Below, piece by piece: positions 1 through 4,917 of a stretch of 5,072 nt of DNA. A program made the position numbers and the translations under genes. Below the pieces are notes generated by a model. That model worked only from the letters and a program-made list of their open reading frames with translations. It did not search any database and was not told the origin of the DNA. Position 1 is the stretch's first letter, and the number at the start of each line of letters is the position of its first letter. This stretch comes from Candidatus Neomicrothrix sp. UBA4742 (GTDB taxonomy: Bacteria > Actinomycetota > Acidimicrobiia > Acidimicrobiales > Acidimicrobilacustridaceae), in the NCBI GenBank assembly GCA_002403895.1, contig DHIQ01000004.1:1-5072 (forward strand), read 5' to 3'.

Positions 1-1327
1 CCCCGAGGCTCCACCCACCAAGGACGTCGCTCATCCAATGCGCCCCCAGATAGATCCTCGATGCCCCCACGAGCAGGACGATGAGGACCGCGCTCGCCCA
101 CAGGAGAGCCCGAGCATGGCCTGAGGCCCGGGCCGAGGCCACGATGGCCAGCATCCCGTAGAAGGCGATCGACTGCGTGGCGTGGCCAGATGGAAAGGCG
201 CCCCCCGTGTAGTGCCCGATCCACACGCTGGTTGGTGGCCGAACCCGACCCACCGCGGCCTTCACGATGTCGTAGAGCCCGATGGCGCCTCCGAGCGCCA
301 AGGCCAAGAGAGCCGACCGCCGCCAGTCCTGGCGTCTCAGGATGAGGATCGTGGCCGAGATCACGAGCAGCGGCACGATCACGGCCGTTGAGCCGAGCCA
401 CGTCACCACCTTCATGAAGCTCGTCAACCAGCCAGTTCGGTGAGCCAGCACCCATCTGAGTACATCGGGGTCGACGCGAGCCGCTTCGTCGTGGCCGATG
501 ACGTCCTGCGTGAGCCCCGCAAAGACCCACCCCGCCAGGGCACCGATCGCCACCGTCAGGGTGAGCCAGAAGCCACGGGGATCCTCGGTGTTGAGCCGAG
601 CCCGCACCCACGCGAGCTGGCGCGCATAGCGGCGGCGCACCCACCGTGAAGACGGCAGTCCCGCCATCCGATCGGCCAGAGCTTCCAGGCGCATCGACCG
701 CACCTTCAGGCGCTTCAGGACCCGGGACAGGATCAGCCCCAGCACGACGACCACGAGGAGCAGCAGGCCGATCCGGCCAGCGATCTTCTCGACGTGCTTG
801 TAGCTGGCCCCGGCCAGGTACCCGAGCGCGGCGAAGCCCCCACCCCAGGCCGCACCGCCCAGCACGTTGTAGAGCAGAAACGACGGGTAGTGGACGTCCG
901 ACATGCCAGCCAGCCCCGGAACGAGCACGCGCAGACCAGCGGTGAAGCGGCCGAAGAGGACGGCACTGCCCTTCCGGCGACGGACGTAGGCTCGCGCAGA
1001 TGCCAGGTGCTCGTCGAGGTGCGTGCGGATGATCGGGAGATGGCCGATGGTGCCTCGCAGGATGTGACGACCCCACCGCTTGCCGATGAGGTAGCCCAAG
1101 CTGTCCCCGATGACCGCACCGAAGATGGCGGCCACGATGACGGCCCACAACGGTGCCCGGCCTTGTGATGCCACCACGCCGCCGAGGATGACGGCGATCT
1201 CGCCGGGGAAGATGAAGCCGACGAAGGCCGAGGCCTCAAGCGCCGGAAAGAGGAAGACCAGGCCCAGCACCACCCACGTGGGCAGGGCCAGGATGCGGTC
1301 GGTGAAGCTCGCCATGATCAAGAGCAC
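1..1327 (-). CDS. DedA family / PAP2 phosphatase fusion membrane protein, 3' end outside window
   Basis: This is an integral membrane protein with two domains; 442 residues are visible before the left edge cuts it off. Residues about 15-200 are a DedA (SNARE-associated/VTT) domain: FPGE near 40-43, a glycine-rich segment near 70-85, and FGRFTAGLRVLVPGLAG at 125-141. DedA proteins are membrane proteins linked to lipid carrier or phospholipid flipping. Residues about 250-442 are a PAP2 lipid phosphatase domain with all three motifs: K356-x6-R363-P364, P379-S-G-H382, and S423-R-x5-H430-x3-D434. PAP2 enzymes dephosphorylate lipid phosphates such as phosphatidate or undecaprenyl pyrophosphate. The fusion therefore suggests coupled lipid-phosphate hydrolysis and transport; the substrate is inferred, not visible. 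I chose the GTG start because a GGAAGGG Shine-Dalgarno lies 8 bases upstream and an in-frame TAG blocks extension; ATG at 1315 is the alternative. It is the last visible gene of a minus-strand cluster. Confidence 0.9.
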   Translation of the reverse strand, partial: MLLIMASFTDRILALPTWVVLGLVFLFPALEASAFVGFIFPGEIAVILGGVVASQGRAPLWAVIVAAIFGAVIGDSLGYLIGKRWGRHILRGTIGHLPIIRTHLDEHLASARAYVRRRKGSAVLFGRFTAGLRVLVPGLAGMSDVHYPSFLLYNVLGGAAWGGGFAALGYLAGASYKHVEKIAGRIGLLLLVVVVLGLILSRVLKRLKVRSMRLEALADRMAGLPSSRWVRRRYARQLAWVRARLNTEDPRGFWLTLTVAIGALAGWVFAGLTQDVIGHDEAARVDPDVLRWVLAHRTGWLTSFMKVVTWLGSTAVIVPLLVISATILILRRQDWRRSALLALALGGAIGLYDIVKAAVGRVRPPTSVWIGHYTGGAFPSGHATQSIAFYGMLAIVASARASGHARALLWASAVLIVLLVGASRIYLGAHWMSDVLGGWSLG

Positions 1328-1329
1328 GC

Positions 1330-1691
1330 CTAGGGCCCTTCCTTCGGTGGAGTGCCCGATTGAAGCACGCGCAGCAGCCGGGCGATGGTCGCCGGGTCGC
1401 CGCGCCAGTGCTCCTCCACCACCTCGCGCCCGGCCGTGTGAAGGTCGGCGGGGCGACGCTTGTTCCCGGGGTCGGGGGGTGATTCGCCGGTACCTCCCGG
1501 AGCGGACGGTTGGCAAGGGCGGTGACTCCGGTGTAGGAGCCGAACGCGACGGCGGCCACCACCAGCATCCCGGCCGCAACCGTGACGGCGACCCGCCGCC
1601 GCGCCCGCCGGAGCGTGGGGGCCGGCGCCGGACCGGCCGGCGGAAGCGAGTCCGCCTCCCGTTGCAGCAGTTCGCGGAGTTCGTCCCCCAT
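1330..1691 (-). CDS. Anti-sigma-position single-pass membrane protein, apparently frameshifted
   Basis: This is a small protein directly after the sigma gene. The N-terminal frame starts at ATG 1691, or at GTG 1700 overlapping the sigma stop. It encodes a short acidic head, a proline/alanine stretch, an arginine cluster and a hydrophobic helix (about residues 37-58, containing VAVTVAAGMLVVAAVAF), then a proline-rich linker. Left unshifted, the frame turns into Cys/Trp/Arg-rich shadow-like sequence and runs to 1236, overlapping the next gene by about 90 bases. A change to the next frame near the run of six Gs at 1474-1479 gives a plausible C-terminus (GREVVEEHWRGDPATIARLL). That version ends at TAG 1330, two bases before the DedA-PAP2 GTG. 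I read it as one protein of about 119 aa broken by an indel or an assembly error. Its anti-sigma-like role is inferred from position and topology only; I recognise no domain. Confidence 0.5.
1336..1342 (-). promoter_or_regulatory. Ribosome binding site for the DedA-PAP2 gene
   Basis: On the minus strand GGAAGGG sits 8 bases before GTG at 1327 but 20 bases before ATG at 1315. It therefore favours the GTG as the true start. It lies inside the last codons of the inferred upstream frame, as expected for translationally coupled genes. Confidence 0.55.
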
Positions 1692-1692
1692 C

Positions 1693-1959
1693 TCAGTCAC
1701 CTCTCATCTCTCCTCGAAGTGCCTGGAGCCCGCGGGAGACCAGCGACTTCACCGTGCCCGGGCGACATCCCAGGACCTCCGCGATCCGTTGCTCGGACAG
1801 GTCCTCGTAGAAGCGCAGGACGAGCGCGGCGCGCTGACGGTCCGGGAGCACCTGCAGCCTCCGCCACATGTCCTGTTGGAGGTCGAAGTCTGGCTGCTCG
1901 TCGAACCCCCGCGCCGGCGGTGGCCGTCGCCCGACCTGTATTGGCCACCCGCAGGACGA
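1693..1959 (-). pseudogene. RNA polymerase sigma-70 family factor, N-terminally truncated remnant (sigma-4 domain)
   Basis: The open frame gives a clear sigma region 4: a helix around QVLPDRQRAALVLRFYEDLS followed by the helix-turn-helix EQRIAEVLGCRPGTVKSLVS, then a stop at 1693-1695. This is typical of the SigE-like/ECF sigma factors of Actinobacteria, where region 4 reads the promoter -35 element. Upstream in this frame there is a linker (RRPPPARGFDEQPDFD) and then a TGA at 1960-1962. Region 2, which binds core polymerase and the -10 element, is missing from this frame. The only in-frame ATG is at 1869 and would give just 58 aa. A neighbouring frame holds AEDV (1996-1985), reminiscent of region 2.2, but it too is closed by a stop just upstream. 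The gene is therefore broken by deletion plus frameshift, or by an assembly fault. The downstream neighbour is its likely membrane partner. Confidence 0.7.
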
Positions 1960-2012
1960 TCACCCAGTACATCGAGCGGTGGATCACGTCCTCGGCCATG
2001 GAGATGGATCGC

Positions 2013-2363
2013 ATGAGGTTCGGTCAGTTCACGTTCGGGTCGATCGAGATCGACGGCACGACGTACGGGCACGACGTGGTGATCGATCGCGGTCGCGTCC
2101 GCAAGCGGAAGAAGGGACTCTCAAGGCCGTTCCGCGGCATCCTCGGCCACATCCCGCTGTCCCTGGCCGAGAAGATCCCTTGGAAGTGCGAGCGGTTGGT
2201 CGTGGGGAGCGGGGCGGACGGGGCGCTGCCCGTGATGAACGACGTGGCTGAAGAAGCCCGGCGGCGACACGTCCGGTTGCTGATCGTCCCCACCGCCCGG
2301 GCACTCAGGGAGCTGGAACGGGCCGGTGAAGCCACCAACGCGATCCTGCACGTGACCTGCTGA
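2013..2363 (+). CDS. Mth938-like domain protein
   Basis: This 116-aa protein is full length for the Mth938/NDUFAF3 (DUF498) family. Recognisable blocks are FGSIEIDGTTYGHDVVI at residues 8-24, the basic segment RVRKRKKG, the LSLAEKIPWKCERLVVG block in the middle, a GADGALPVM turn, and the C-terminal TNAILHVTC. The bacterial members are small cytoplasmic proteins of unknown biochemical role; the eukaryotic relative NDUFAF3 helps assemble respiratory complex I. I chose ATG 2013 because it gives the usual family N-terminus and has GGAG nine bases upstream. In-frame ATGs at 1998 and 2004 would add only a few residues. The frame stays open far upstream, but that part is antisense to the minus-strand genes and is not coding. 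It is followed by the TSUP gene after 32 bases and is probably co-directional with it. Its promoter must lie in or beside the sigma remnant. Confidence 0.88.
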   Translation: MRFGQFTFGSIEIDGTTYGHDVVIDRGRVRKRKKGLSRPFRGILGHIPLSLAEKIPWKCERLVVGSGADGALPVMNDVAEEARRRHVRLLIVPTARALRELERAGEATNAILHVTC

Positions 2364-2381
2364 CGGCGGCCGTCGGGGGAC

Positions 2382-2387
2382 TACCAT
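2382..2387 (+). promoter_or_regulatory. Candidate -10 element for a leaderless TSUP transcript
   Basis: TACCAT fits the TANNNT pattern of actinobacterial -10 boxes and ends 8 bases before the ATG at 2396, which would place transcription start at or next to the start codon. The only purine-rich stretch (GGGGGA, about 2375-2380) is some 15 bases from the ATG, too far for a normal Shine-Dalgarno. No clear -35 box is seen, so this is tentative. Confidence 0.3.
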
Positions 2388-2395
2388 CGCTTCCG

Positions 2396-3166
2396 ATGGC
2401 GCCGTGGCCGGTCTTCATCGTCGCCGGAGCGGTGATCGGGGCGCTCCTCGGGCTGTTCGGCGTCGGCGGCTCATCGATCGCCACGCCACTGCTCTCCATC
2501 TTGGGGGTGCCTGGCCTGCTGGCCGTCGCCTCACCCCTCCCCGCTACCATCCCCGCGGCGCTCGCAGCCGCCGCACCCTACTTACGGGACCACGAAGCGA
2601 GGCCTCGTGCCGCCGCCTGGTCGTTGCTGGGCGGCGTCCCGGCCACGATCGGGGGTGCCCTGCTGTCGAGCGTGGTGGGAGGTCAGGCGATCCTCATCGC
2701 GTCTGGGTTCGTCCTCATCATCGTGGGGCAACGGGTCATCAGACCCATCGGCGAGACCGCCCGCCGAGCAGGGACCGCACGACGAATGAACCGGCCCCTG
2801 CTGGTGGCGGCTTCGGCGGCGATCGGGCTTTTCACGGGTCTGCTCGCCAACGGCGGAGGGTTCCTCCTCGTCCCCGTGTATCTGCTGGTGTTCGGTCTCA
2901 ACATGCGCGAAGCCGTTGGCACGAGCCTCCTCGTAATCAGCGTCCTCTCTGTCCCCACGCTGGCGACGCACTGGGCGCTCGGTAATATCGACTGGAGCGT
3001 CGCCGGACCGCTCGCCTTGGGCGCCGTTCCCGCCAGCGCTGCCAGCGCACGGCTCGCGCACCGAGTGGCAGGGACGACCATGCGGCGTTTGCTCGGTTGG
3101 TTCCTCGTGGCTGCCGGCGGAGCGTTTGTGGTCTATCGGATCGTGGGAGCGTCGCCCCATCACTAG
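2396..3166 (+). CDS. TSUP family (TauE/SafE) sulfite/anion exporter permease
   Basis: This 256-aa membrane protein has the usual TSUP length and two-fold internal repeat. The first repeat opens with a hydrophobic helix ending in GLFGVGGSSIATPLL (residues 19-33). The second opens with GLFTGLLANGGGFLLVPVYL (144-163), followed by the REAVGTSLLVISV helix. About seven or eight hydrophobic segments are visible, with a charged cytoplasmic loop between the halves (about 112-134). Members export or import small sulfur-containing or organic anions such as sulfite, sulfoacetate or taurine-derived compounds. The substrate cannot be read from sequence, and no sulfur-metabolism gene is adjacent. ATG 2396 begins directly before the first membrane helix; no other in-frame start is better placed. 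It lies 32 bases after the Mth938-like gene. A large open frame antisense to it is a shadow. Confidence 0.9.
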   Translation: MAPWPVFIVAGAVIGALLGLFGVGGSSIATPLLSILGVPGLLAVASPLPATIPAALAAAAPYLRDHEARPRAAAWSLLGGVPATIGGALLSSVVGGQAILIASGFVLIIVGQRVIRPIGETARRAGTARRMNRPLLVAASAAIGLFTGLLANGGGFLLVPVYLLVFGLNMREAVGTSLLVISVLSVPTLATHWALGNIDWSVAGPLALGAVPASAASARLAHRVAGTTMRRLLGWFLVAAGGAFVVYRIVGASPHH

Positions 3167-3643
3167 GGTGGCTTCTCGGGCCGTGGACGATGCGAAACTC
3201 CCGTCCCGGGTCCTGCCCGGATTGCGGTTGGTGGCTGTTGTGGGCTGAGGCCAGCCTGCGGTGCCCCCATTCCCGCGCAGGCCTGTCCTACCGCGTCCGT
3301 CCCTACGCCGAAGATCGGTCATCGGCTTTCCCGGGTCCGCTATCGCCCACAACCTGGATGTCCGGGTCCTACTCGGTTGCCTACCCAGCTCGTCCACGCT
3401 CGCGCCCTTCGGCCGCCAGGGCCTCCGTCGCGTCGTTGCTGGCTTGTTCGAGACCGACGGTTTGTTGAGGCTCGGGCGGGGCATCAGCGAACCCAGAGGG
3501 AAGGATGCCCGCCGAGTTCCTCACAAGGCTCAGTGTCCCAGATGCAGAGACGGTGGGACGAGCTTGCGAGCAGCCCTTGGAGCCCCCTTCCAACCATCGC
3601 CTCGGCCTCTCCCTGGGCCCGGCGATGGGTGACCCGCGGGGGG
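3167..3643 (+). other. Gap of about 480 bases without a recognisable gene
   Basis: All six frames contain open stretches because of the high GC content, but none has a convincing start, domain or protein-like composition. The plus-strand frame from 3190 begins with a CPDCG-type pair followed by RCPH, which faintly resembles a zinc-binding knuckle, then becomes Ser/Pro/Arg-rich. A 5-bp hairpin (CCGGG/CCCGG, 3206-3220, loop TCCTG) follows the TSUP gene by 39 bases. It has no T-tract, so it is at best a weak terminator candidate. The stretch could be decayed coding sequence or a long intergenic region. Confidence 0.5.
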
Positions 3644-3652
3644 TGCTAGCGT
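3644..3652 (+). promoter_or_regulatory. Candidate extended -10 promoter upstream of the zinc-ribbon gene
   Basis: TGCTAGCGT combines an extended -10 TG with the hexamer TAGCGT (TANNNT pattern). Transcription would start near 3660 and leave a leader of about 135 bases before ATG 3795. No matching -35 box was found, which is compatible with an extended -10 promoter. A second weaker candidate is TAGGAT at 3679-3684. Confidence 0.3.
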
Positions 3653-3660
3653 ACCCGAGC

Positions 3661-3707
3661 GGCGAGGCAATCGCCTGCTAGGATAATGAGCAACAGGCAT
3701 CTGCCTG
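3661..3707 (+). promoter_or_regulatory. Two small hairpins in the leader of the zinc-ribbon gene
   Basis: Two perfect short inverted repeats stand close together. GGCGA/TCGCC (3661-3675, loop GGCAA) is the first. CAGGC/GCCTG (3694-3707, loop ATCT; a sixth A-T pair is possible) is the second. They lie directly after the candidate promoter and well upstream of the ribosome binding site. I do not recognise a named riboswitch or RNA family here; the regulatory role is a guess. Confidence 0.3.
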
Positions 3708-3736
3708 GTGGTTCGCGCAGAGCGACCGACCGATGA
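3686..3736 (+). CDS. Possible 16-residue leader peptide
   Basis: ATG 3686 opens MSNRHLPGGSRRATDR and stops at TGA 3734. A weak TAGGA precedes the start by only about two bases, too close for good initiation. The ORF spans the second leader hairpin, an arrangement seen in attenuators, but the peptide shows no run of a single amino acid. It is recorded only because of its position between the candidate promoter and the zinc-ribbon gene. Confidence 0.12.
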   Translation: MSNRHLPGGSRRATDR

Positions 3737-3783
3737 CGGCCCCGCAGTCACCAATCCCTCACTCCCCACGAATCGAGGAGCGA

Positions 3784-3790
3784 GGGAGGT
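3784..3790 (+). promoter_or_regulatory. Strong ribosome binding site for the zinc-ribbon gene
   Basis: GGGAGGT lies 4 bases before ATG 3795. It is a near-consensus Shine-Dalgarno and fixes the start well inside a longer open frame that begins at 3708. Confidence 0.65.
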
Positions 3791-3794
3791 CGCC

Positions 3795-4118
3795 ATGCCG
3801 CGGTGTCCAGTTTGTGAGTCGTTCCAAGTCGTGGTCGTCATCAGCCCTTGGTCCAGGGCATGGTGTGATGGTTGCGGGGCGCGCTGGATCCAGGAAGGCT
3901 GCGAGCAACGCGCAATCATGCGCGAGCCGGTCGCCCTTGCTGGACGCCTCGATCGGGCTTCGCTGCCGGTAAGCGCGGGCCTCTCGGTTCCCCGGTCTCA
4001 CGAAGGTGGTAGCGGGCTGTGGCCGGACAAAGCCAGGGCACTGGCATCCTCTGGGCAGTTGTGGAGAGCATCCGAGCCCGACGTCGCCAGGGTTCCGATA
4101 TGGGAAATGGTGGCTTGA
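3795..4118 (+). CDS. Small zinc-ribbon protein
   Basis: This is a 107-aa protein. Its first 40 residues form a clear four-cysteine zinc ribbon: C4-P-V-C7, a valine-rich strand (VVVVIS), then W23-C24-D-G-C27-G followed by ARWIQEG. An extra cysteine is at 36. Short actinobacterial proteins of this shape are familiar to me as uncharacterised zinc ribbons; the role (nucleic-acid or protein binding) is unknown. Residues about 45-107 look unconserved and of mixed composition. The original protein may have been little more than the ribbon, and the C-terminal part may be an unconserved extension or the product of a frame change. ATG 3795 is chosen because of the near-consensus ribosome binding site and because the zinc ribbon starts at once. 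Its stop TGA at 4116-4118 shares a base with the next ATG. Confidence 0.7.
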   Translation: MPRCPVCESFQVVVVISPWSRAWCDGCGARWIQEGCEQRAIMREPVALAGRLDRASLPVSAGLSVPRSHEGGSGLWPDKARALASSGQLWRASEPDVARVPIWEMVA

Positions 4119-4354
4119 TGATTGCGGCAGAGCGGGGGATCACCAAGCCTCGACACATCGACCTCGGTCCGGGGACACCGAACACGGTGGCCGGCGTGCC
4201 GATGCTCCACATCGAGATACCCCCCCGGGGTCGGAAGTCGTCCCAGGGCCCAGAAGCGAGACAAGCGTTTCGACGTGGAGGAATCGTCCACGGCAGCGGC
4301 CGAGGTGATGTAGCAAACGAAGAAGAATGGATGGACCCTTGCCGCCGGTCCTGA
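4118..4354 (+). CDS. Hypothetical protein coupled to the zinc-ribbon gene
   Basis: This is a 78-aa open frame whose ATG overlaps the preceding stop as TGATG, a layout typical of translational coupling. An in-frame ATG at 4100 would add six residues. The first half (to about residue 38) has normal G/C-ending codons and a believable strand, GVPMLHIEIPPRGR. That strand resembles the first strand-turn of cupin folds (HxExPPGGR), but the metal-binding histidines that should follow are absent. The second half uses more A/T-ending codons (GAA runs) and looks random. A shifted frame over 4230-4313 gives a somewhat better tail (RAQKRDKRFDVEESSTAAAE). It may be a truncated or frameshifted cupin-like gene, or not coding at all. 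I cannot assign a function. Confidence 0.3.
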   Translation: MIAAERGITKPRHIDLGPGTPNTVAGVPMLHIEIPPRGRKSSQGPEARQAFRRGGIVHGSGRGDVANEEEWMDPCRRS

Positions 4355-4387
4355 GCATCCTTAGTGAGTGTGAACGCCTGACGTGGC

Positions 4388-4427
4388 GCCGGGCCTCCGG
4401 CAGAGAGGGCGACGCCTAAGCGAGGCG
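4388..4427 (+). promoter_or_regulatory. Paired hairpins upstream of the DUF1918 gene
   Basis: Two perfect 5-bp stems occur in tandem: GCCGG/CCGGC (4388-4401, loop GCCT) and CGCCT/AGGCG (4413-4427, loop AAGCG). They lie 60 bases before the start of the DUF1918 gene. Neither is followed by a T-tract, so a terminator is unlikely; a structured 5' leader is possible. The surrounding 4355-4487 interval holds no other gene I can support. In so GC-rich a sequence short stems also arise by chance. Confidence 0.3.
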
Positions 4428-4487
4428 CAGGCTGCGGTCAAGGTTCGGCGCGGAGAGGAGTCAGTGGCCGACATGGGAGGAGATCTC

Positions 4488-4904
4488 GTGGCCAACAAGG
4501 GTGATCGCATCGTCGTCAACGCCCCGCGAGTAGGTGGGACCCCCCGGGAGGGGGAGATCATCGAGGTGATCGAGGGGGATCTTCGGGTCCGATACCGGAT
4601 CCGGTGGGGGGACGGACACGAGAGCCTGTTTGCCCCCGGAGCCGGGACGGCCAGGATCGAGCCCGCCCACTTGAAGCGGAAGGCCGGCTCGAAGGGAACC
4701 GAGCCCAGGAAGTCGCCTGCCAGGGCGTCGACGCCAACGAAGACCGTGCCCAAGAAGACCGCGACCGGGAAGCTTCCCGCGAAGACAGCCAGGGCCGAGA
4801 GGTCGACGGCCAAGTCGACGGCCAAGGAGTCGAGAGCCACGAAGGCGACTGCGACCACACCGAGGGCGAAGTCGGCGACGCCGAGGCCAAGCGGCAGGAG
4901 GTAA
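4488..4904 (+). CDS. DUF1918 protein with basic, histone-H1-like C-terminal tail
   Basis: This is a 138-aa protein. Residues 1-60 are a DUF1918 domain: NKGDRIVVNAPRVGGTPREG, then GEIIEVIEG, a YRIRWGDGHESLF block (residues 36-48) and a closing RIEP. DUF1918 is a small beta-barrel-like actinobacterial domain of unknown function, usually found nearly alone in proteins of about 60-80 aa. Here it carries a tail (63-138) rich in Lys, Arg, Ala, Thr, Ser and Pro, with 13 Lys and 10 Arg against 3 Glu, including two consecutive STAK units. Such tails resemble histone H1 and mycobacterial HupB/Lsr2-type nucleoid extensions, so nucleic-acid binding is a reasonable inference, not shown. I chose GTG 4488 because GGAGG ends about 7 bases upstream and the domain begins there; ATG 4473 and GTG 4464 are in-frame alternatives. 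The stop is followed at once by the kinase-like frame. Confidence 0.82.
   Translation: MANKGDRIVVNAPRVGGTPREGEIIEVIEGDLRVRYRIRWGDGHESLFAPGAGTARIEPAHLKRKAGSKGTEPRKSPARASTPTKTVPKKTATGKLPAKTARAERSTAKSTAKESRATKATATTPRAKSATPRPSGRR
4802..4825 (+). repeat. 12-bp perfect tandem duplication inside the DUF1918 tail
   Basis: GTCGACGGCCAA occurs twice back to back and encodes the STAK-STAK stretch. The in-frame length (12 bp) keeps the reading frame. It suggests that the basic tail grows or shrinks by replication slippage, as in other Lys/Ala-rich nucleoid proteins. Confidence 0.7.
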
Positions 4905-4917
4905 AGGAGCATCGCCG

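Noticed and set aside
811..860. Possible frameshift in the DedA domain
   Set aside because: A first reading seemed to lose a base, but recounting the G/C run at 836-847 gives WGGGFAALGYLAG in the same frame; codon phase agrees on both sides.
733..1239. Minus-strand frame rich in Ser/Arg/Trp, and plus-strand frames over 646-1168
   Set aside because: They overlap the DedA domain in other frames. The DedA frame has all expected motifs and stays in one frame from 1327 to the left edge.
1110..2012. Long plus-strand open frame running into the Mth938 gene (417 codons in all)
   Set aside because: The part before 2013 is antisense to the membrane-protein and sigma genes, is Arg/Pro-rich and resembles no protein; only the last 116 codons are a recognisable family.
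3206..3220. Hairpin after the TSUP gene as a terminator
   Set aside because: The stem is only 5 bp and no T-tract follows, so it is mentioned in the gap entry but not called as a terminator.
2582..3484. 300-codon minus-strand open frame
   Set aside because: It lies mostly opposite the TSUP gene, which has a strong family match; its composition (Arg, Gly, His, Pro) is that of a GC-rich shadow.
3530..3919. 129-codon minus-strand open frame
   Set aside because: It overlaps the leader and zinc ribbon on the opposite strand, has no ribosome binding site and no recognisable motif.
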